DNA of 18,583 nucleotides, from NCBI GenBank assembly GCA_950075905.1, contig CATMVR010000019.1:1-18583 (forward strand). Direction: 5' to 3'. Below are positions 14,829-18,583 of this stretch, piece after piece (positions within the stretch are counted from its first letter, which is position 1; each line of letters begins with the position of its first letter). Source of the DNA: an uncultured Persicitalea sp. (GTDB taxonomy: Bacteria > Bacteroidota > Bacteroidia > Cytophagales > Spirosomataceae). The translations under genes were made by a program, and so were the position numbers. The notes beneath the pieces were generated by a model. That model saw only the letters and a list, made by a program, of their open reading frames with translations. It was not told the DNA's origin and did not search any database.

Positions 14829-15962
14829 TTAACTAATTTGTTTTACCAACGGCGCACAGAACTCCCGGACAATCTCCTCCCAGGCTTCCATGCCCGTTTC
14901 TGACCCAAACTCGGAGGCTCGCCGACGGGCGAGGGCGGCATCAAAAGCCCCGGGATTTGCCCGCCAGTGATGCATTTCCTGCGCAAATTTTGTAATATCC
15001 AGATTTGGCACCAGGGTACCGATACCCTCTACGACAAACTCACCCGGCCCGCCCGAGTCGAACGAGACGATGGGCTTGCCCAGCCAGGCGGCCTCTACCA
15101 GTACCAGCCCGAGGGGCTCCTGCCGTGAAAGCATCATGAAGCCATCCGCCGCCGCCAGATAAGAATAGTACTCCTCCTTCTGCGCCCCCACTAAGTGGAT
15201 ACGGGTAGATTTGACCTGCTCACAGCGCTTTTGGGTCAGATACACCAGGCCATCGGGTGCCAGCCGACCCACCCACACCAGGTGCACGGTTGGATCATCG
15301 ATGGCTTTGGCCAGATCGGGCAGGAGGTCAAACCCTTTGCGCTCAGACGAAGTACCCGACATGATCCAGACGTAGTCGCCGGGCTTTACGCCCCATTCTT
15401 CCCGTAGAGAGTTAATGCGTTCTTCGGAAGGGTTTATTGTGGCGAGATCCATGAAAGAGAGCAGCTTCCTGACGTTTTTGCCTCCCGACACGCGTAGGTT
15501 GCTGCTTACGGTTTCCGAGCAACCCAGCAGCAGGTCAGACTGATGCATGATCCGTTTGTAGTCTTCTACTTCCACAAAAGTGAGCATGTGCGATAACTCA
15601 TGAATATGCGAAATAACGGGAACCGAATGCTTCAAAGCCCCTTTCACAATATCGGGCAGCATCACCGTGTTTACGTACCAGACATCCGCCCCGAACTCCC
15701 GGGAGACCTTATTCAAAAACCGCTCCATGGGATGAAACCCCAGGTGGTATGAAACCTTTTCCAGCAGCGTGTACTTGCCGGGACCGATAAAAACGGGTAT
15801 GTCGGCGGGAACTTCGCTGAGTAGCTCCCCCGGAGCAAAACTGACTAATCCGGCCTGGAAGTGCTCCCGGTTCAGATTTTTCAGAATGTACAAGAGCATC
15901 ATTTCTGATCCGGTACGGGTAGCGTAGGGCGTAAAAAACAGGATTTTGATTCGCTTTTTCAA
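14829..15962 (-). CDS. Glycosyltransferase family 4 protein, TTG start
   Basis: This is a 377-residue GT-B fold transferase. The N-terminal part begins KKRIKILFFTPYATRTGSEM, the first Rossmann strand and glycine-containing loop. The C-terminal domain has the EX7E pair Glu282/Glu290 (EPLGLVLVE), followed by GKPIVSFDSGGPGEFV, typical of GT4. The start is read as TTG at 15960-15962, since the next ATG (residue 21) would delete the first strand. This TTG overlaps the TGA stop of the upstream GT2 gene (TTGA), so the two are likely translationally coupled and work in the same pathway. Donor and acceptor sugars cannot be told. It is followed by a 169-base gap before the secreted protein gene. Confidence 0.9.
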   Translation of the reverse strand: MKKRIKILFFTPYATRTGSEMMLLYILKNLNREHFQAGLVSFAPGELLSEVPADIPVFIGPGKYTLLEKVSYHLGFHPMERFLNKVSREFGADVWYVNTVMLPDIVKGALKHSVPVISHIHELSHMLTFVEVEDYKRIMHQSDLLLGCSETVSSNLRVSGGKNVRKLLSFMDLATINPSEERINSLREEWGVKPGDYVWIMSGTSSERKGFDLLPDLAKAIDDPTVHLVWVGRLAPDGLVYLTQKRCEQVKSTRIHLVGAQKEEYYSYLAAADGFMMLSRQEPLGLVLVEAAWLGKPIVSFDSGGPGEFVVEGIGTLVPNLDITKFAQEMHHWRANPGAFDAALARRRASEFGSETGMEAWEEIVREFCAPLVKQIS

Positions 15963-16963
15963 GGTGTGAACAGGAGGTCTACGTTTTCAGATTCTTTAAT
16001 TTTATAGAGGTGCTTTTTTCCCAAAAGAGTTTTGAAAAAATACCGGAGCAGTACACTATTCTTTCGAATAAAAATTCGCTGCGTGCGTAGCTCCGCAAAC
16101 GGATTGCCGTGCTTGCGCAGGTTGATGATGGCTTTCCAGCCTAGAATAACCGGAATCATAAGCAGATTAAAACCAATACTTGCCAGATAAGCGCCCACGC
16201 CATACTGCTTTCTGACCCACAGCAGGTTTGATACCTGCATTTGGGTACTAAACCGATTGATCCAGGAGATATGGGTACGCCGAAAAGGATTGTTGTTTTC
16301 GAGATGAATGAACGTACAATCTTTGAAGTAGCACAACTTACCCGCTTTGCCCAACCGCCCCGACCACTCCACGTCCTCGCCGTACATGAAAAAATCCTCG
16401 TCGAAACCGCCTACTTTTTCTACCACTTCGCGCCGCACTACTACAAAAGCACCCGTCAGCCAATCATACTGATCAGGATCTTCGTAGTGGGGCTCGGGAA
16501 GCATTTTGTCCAGAATACGGGTAAAAAAAGGATGGGGAGGAACGATGAAAAACGTTTTCCTGAATTCATTGAAGCTTTGATAGAAAGGCATGGGCGTACC
16601 ATCGGCGTAGAGCTGCATAGCGCCGCAGGCCGCCACATCGGGCCGGGCATCCATGCGCTGCACACAGCGGCCAATCACATCGTCGGTCAGGAGGGTATCG
16701 GCATTCAACAGCAGAAAATAGCGCCCGGAGGCTAGCTTCATCCCGGCATTGTTGGCCCGGCCAAAGCCCGCATTATACTCCATATCGATCCATTTAACAT
16801 CGGGGTACCTGGCCAGTACCTGTTCGCGTCCTCCGCGGTCGGGATCATTGTCTGCTACAATGATTTCAAAGGAGAGATCATGGGTATAGGCGTAGATAGT
16901 CGCCAGGCAATTAATGATGAGCTGAGGGGTACGATAATTGACAATGATGATGGATACATCCAT
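15959..16963 (-). CDS. Glycosyltransferase family 2 protein, rhamnosyltransferase-like
   Basis: This is a 334-residue GT-A fold, inverting-type transferase. VSIIIVNYRTP at residues 3-13 is the GT2 opening strand. Asp39 and Asp41 in VADNDPD and the NADT motif at 87-90 form the nucleotide-sugar and metal site. GAFVVVRREV followed by GGFDEDFFMYGEDVEW is the acceptor/catalytic segment seen in WbbL-type rhamnosyltransferases. Hydrophobic residues near 258-280 could associate with the membrane. Its start is the ATG at 16963, after a terminator that isolates it from the thiolase gene, so it is probably the first gene of the glycan transcript. The downstream GT4 overlaps its stop. The sugar specificity is a family-level guess only. 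Confidence 0.92.
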   Translation of the reverse strand: MDVSIIIVNYRTPQLIINCLATIYAYTHDLSFEIIVADNDPDRGGREQVLARYPDVKWIDMEYNAGFGRANNAGMKLASGRYFLLLNADTLLTDDVIGRCVQRMDARPDVAACGAMQLYADGTPMPFYQSFNEFRKTFFIVPPHPFFTRILDKMLPEPHYEDPDQYDWLTGAFVVVRREVVEKVGGFDEDFFMYGEDVEWSGRLGKAGKLCYFKDCTFIHLENNNPFRRTHISWINRFSTQMQVSNLLWVRKQYGVGAYLASIGFNLLMIPVILGWKAIINLRKHGNPFAELRTQRIFIRKNSVLLRYFFKTLLGKKHLYKIKESENVDLLFTP

Positions 16964-16993
16964 GCGGCGCTGACTGAGTGAGGGGCAAAAATA

Positions 16994-17036
16994 AAAAATC
17001 TCCGGAGATGGCTCTATACCAATCCCGGAGATTTTT
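16994..17036 (-). terminator. Terminator between the thiolase and GT2 genes
   Basis: A 12-bp perfect stem (AAAAATCTCCGG at 16994-17005, CCGGAGATTTTT at 17025-17036) has a 19-base loop. On the minus strand it runs into TTTTTTATTTTT, so it ends the thiolase transcript. Its A/T-rich style matches the other Bacteroidota terminators in the window. Confidence 0.88.
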
Positions 17037-17065
17037 GAAAGCTTGCTTACATGAGGCGATCCAGA

Positions 17066-18247
17066 TCAGGAGAGAAGCTCGTAAATACCGGCTACTCCCT
17101 GCCCGCCACCCACGCAGGCGGTCACCAGACCGTACTTTTGCTCGCGGCGGCGCATTTCGTTGAACAGCTGCACCGAGAGCCGCGCGCCCGTCGACCCCAG
17201 GGCGTGCCCCAGGGCAATGGCTCCCCCGTTGGGGTTGACCAGCCCGGGGTTTATATCCAACCCCCGAATAACCGCCAGCGCCTGCGCCGCAAAGGCCTCG
17301 TTCGATTCGATCACGTCGAAATCATCCGCGCCCAGCCCCGTGCGCTCCAGCAGCGACATCACCGCCGGGACCGGGCCGATGCCCATGACCTCGGGGCGGA
17401 CACCGGCATGGGCATAGCCCAGCACCCGCGCGCGGGGTTTCAAGCCCGCACCTTGCGCTGCCGAGGCACGCGCCAGCACCAGCGCCGCCGCGCCGTCGTT
17501 GATGCCGCTGGCATTCCCCGCCGTGACGCTGCCGTCTTTCTGGAAAACGGTGCGCAGGCCGGACAGCGCCTCCAGCGTCGTGGCCTTGGGGTGTTCGTCG
17601 GTCTCGAAATCCACCATCTCGCGCTTGCGCCGCACCTGGACCGGCACGATCTGCTCGGCGAACCGTCCTTCGGCGATGGCATTGGCCGCGCGCTCCTGGC
17701 TTTGCAGGGCAAAGGCGTCCTGCGCGTCCCGGCTGATGTCATGTTCCGAGGCGACGTTTTCCGCCGTCACGCCCATATGGCCGGTGCCGAAGGGACAGTT
17801 CAGCGCGCCCAGCATCATGTCCAGCGTCTTGACGTCGCCCATCTTGGCGCCCCACCGCTGATCGGTGATCGCGAAGGGCGGAGGCAACATGGCCTCGGCG
17901 CCACCCGCCAAGGCGAAATCCGCGTCGCCCAGCATCAGTGACTGCACCGCCGAGACGATGGCCTGCGCGCCGGAGCCACAGAGCCGATTGACGTTCATTG
18001 CAGGCACGCTATCGGGGATGCCCGCATCGCGCGCGGCGACGCGGCTGAGGTACATGTCGCGCGGCTCTGTGTTGATGACATGGCCGAACACGACGTGTCC
18101 GATCTGCCCGCCCTCGACGCCCGCGCGGTCCAGAGCGGCCTTTGCCGCCGCTGTCCCGAGGTCAATGGGCGGCGTGCCCGCAAGGCTGCCGCCGAACGTA
18201 CCGATGGCGGTGCGTGCACCGCTCAGGATGACGATATCTTCGCTCAT
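17066..18247 (-). CDS. Acetyl-CoA acetyltransferase/thiolase, possibly a chimeric reading frame
   Basis: This is a 393-residue thiolase that condenses or cleaves acyl-CoA units (acetoacetyl-CoA formation or beta-ketoacyl-CoA cleavage). Cys90 in NRLCGSGAQA is the nucleophile, NEAFA at 316-320 is conserved, His348 in GGAIALGHALG and Cys378 in VTACVGGGQG complete the active site. It is full length and in frame. The first 315 or so residues are high-GC and resemble alphaproteobacterial enzymes, with a strong AGGAGG site before the start. The last 65 residues (NEMRRREQKYGLV...AGIYELLS) look like Bacteroidota thiolases and use codons such as ATA and TTG. The gene may therefore join two organisms. 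Activity as thiolase is clear for either half; the exact substrate is not. Confidence 0.9.
   Translation of the reverse strand: MSEDIVILSGARTAIGTFGGSLAGTPPIDLGTAAAKAALDRAGVEGGQIGHVVFGHVINTEPRDMYLSRVAARDAGIPDSVPAMNVNRLCGSGAQAIVSAVQSLMLGDADFALAGGAEAMLPPPFAITDQRWGAKMGDVKTLDMMLGALNCPFGTGHMGVTAENVASEHDISRDAQDAFALQSQERAANAIAEGRFAEQIVPVQVRRKREMVDFETDEHPKATTLEALSGLRTVFQKDGSVTAGNASGINDGAAALVLARASAAQGAGLKPRARVLGYAHAGVRPEVMGIGPVPAVMSLLERTGLGADDFDVIESNEAFAAQALAVIRGLDINPGLVNPNGGAIALGHALGSTGARLSVQLFNEMRRREQKYGLVTACVGGGQGVAGIYELLS
17267..17302. other. Probable junction between Bacteroidota-like and alphaproteobacteria-like sequence
   Basis: This stretch encodes residues 316-327 (NEAFAAQALAVI) of the thiolase, conserved across phyla. 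To its left on the plus strand the sequence shares GC, codon choice and terminator style with the rest of the window. To its right, GC rises to about 65% and Shine-Dalgarno sites appear. A join inside a conserved segment is what a mis-assembly between two thiolase genes would look like. The exact base cannot be fixed by eye. Confidence 0.6.
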
Positions 18248-18379
18248 GGTCCCCTCCTGGATATGGGGCGACTATGCGCGCGCGGCATGGGTTTGTCAGC
18301 CCTCGGGACGGGTTTGCAAATAGAGACGTAACGGCACGCCACTTGTGGTAAACCGGGCGGACAACAGGGAGGAAGTGCA
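18248..18379. other. Divergent intergenic region between thiolase and EthD-like genes
   Basis: These 132 bases must hold promoters for both directions. Apart from the two ribosome sites I see no convincing -35/-10 pair, no TAnnTTTG box and no clear operator. The absence of the Bacteroidota promoter motif fits the foreign character of this end. Confidence 0.45.
18253..18258 (-). promoter_or_regulatory. Strong Shine-Dalgarno site of the thiolase gene
   Basis: On the minus strand AGGAGG lies five bases before the ATG at 18247. Genes in the Bacteroidota part of the window lack such a site, so this marks the different origin of the right end. Confidence 0.8.
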
Positions 18380-18583
18380 ATGTCCAGCAGCGTCCAGGTG
18401 CTCTATCCGGCCACGGAGGGCACCCATTTCGACTATGATTACTACGTCAACACGCATCTCAAGATGGTGGCCGAGATCTGGGGGCCGTACATGAAGACCG
18501 CTCTTGCGACCAAGGGCCTGTCCGGCGGTCCCGATACGCCGCCGGGGTTTCATGCCATCGCGACACTGGTGTTCAACGACGGC
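18380..18583 (+). CDS. EthD-like small protein (N-terminal 68 residues, cut by window edge)
   Basis: The gene starts at the ATG at 18380, with GGAGG at 18368-18372 as a strong ribosome site seven bases upstream, and is open to the right edge. The first residues SSSVQVLYPATEGTHFDYDY are followed by YVNTHLKMVAEIWGPYM, which matches the EthD/dimeric alpha-beta barrel family where a Y..TH..M segment is typical. Members are about 100 residues long, so roughly a third is missing. Function is poorly known; EthD itself supports ether degradation, but most members are not tied to a pathway. It is divergent from the thiolase gene with 132 bases between, and its composition fits the same high-GC, alphaproteobacteria-like source. 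Confidence 0.75.
   Translation, partial: MSSSVQVLYPATEGTHFDYDYYVNTHLKMVAEIWGPYMKTALATKGLSGGPDTPPGFHAIATLVFNDG

Noticed and set aside
17051..17941. A 296-codon open frame on the plus strand across the thiolase
   Set aside because: High GC makes long antisense frames common. The product is Arg/His/Gln-rich with no domain, while the minus-strand thiolase is complete.

Overview
Positions 1 to about 17,270 read as chromosome from a Bacteroidota member, most likely a Cytophagales/Spirosomataceae-type bacterium. The evidence is a DUF4295 gene beside an uncharged-type L33 gene and ftsY, promoters matching the Bacteroidota consensus (TTTG, 19 bases, TAnnTTTG), little use of Shine-Dalgarno sites, a BshC bacillithiol enzyme, and a secreted protein ending in a type IX secretion (T9SS) sorting domain. 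Positions from about 17,300 to the end look different: high GC, strong AGGAGG-type ribosome sites, and a thiolase and an EthD-like protein resembling those of alphaproteobacteria (Rhodobacteraceae type). The change falls inside the 3' part of the thiolase gene. I read it as a probable chimeric assembly join at a conserved stretch, with horizontal transfer as the alternative.

Layout from left to right. Minus-strand translation genes come first: L33 (rpmG), the 50-residue DUF4295 protein, a terminator, then ftsY running off the left edge. A plus-strand c551-type cytochrome c lipoprotein follows, meeting a minus-strand FucP-type sugar transporter tail to tail over a shared terminator. An isolated plus-strand nuoD comes next, tail to tail with minus-strand asd (aspartate-semialdehyde dehydrogenase). 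Also on the minus strand are 5-formyl-THF cyclo-ligase, an 89-bp imperfect palindrome, bshC, a cluster of three hairpins, and a 604-residue acyl-CoA dehydrogenase. The promoter of the dehydrogenase gene is flanked by two 18-bp palindromic operators.

From 10,426 to 16,963 there is a minus-strand surface-carbohydrate block: a GT2 and a GT4 glycosyltransferase with overlapping ends, a 957-residue secreted protein (glycosidase-like domain, three Ig-like repeats, T9SS signal), and a second GT4 whose base composition is clearly lower in GC than its neighbours. The three transferases probably build a surface or exported glycan; the secreted glycosidase-like protein may act on it or on an external one. 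A terminator separates this block from the thiolase.

I saw no tRNA, rRNA, CRISPR array, transposase or phage gene. Most genes are recognisable housekeeping genes. I found no convincing new multi-gene system; the strongest points are the composition break, the two-operator promoter, the composite secreted protein and the two hairpin-rich intergenic elements.
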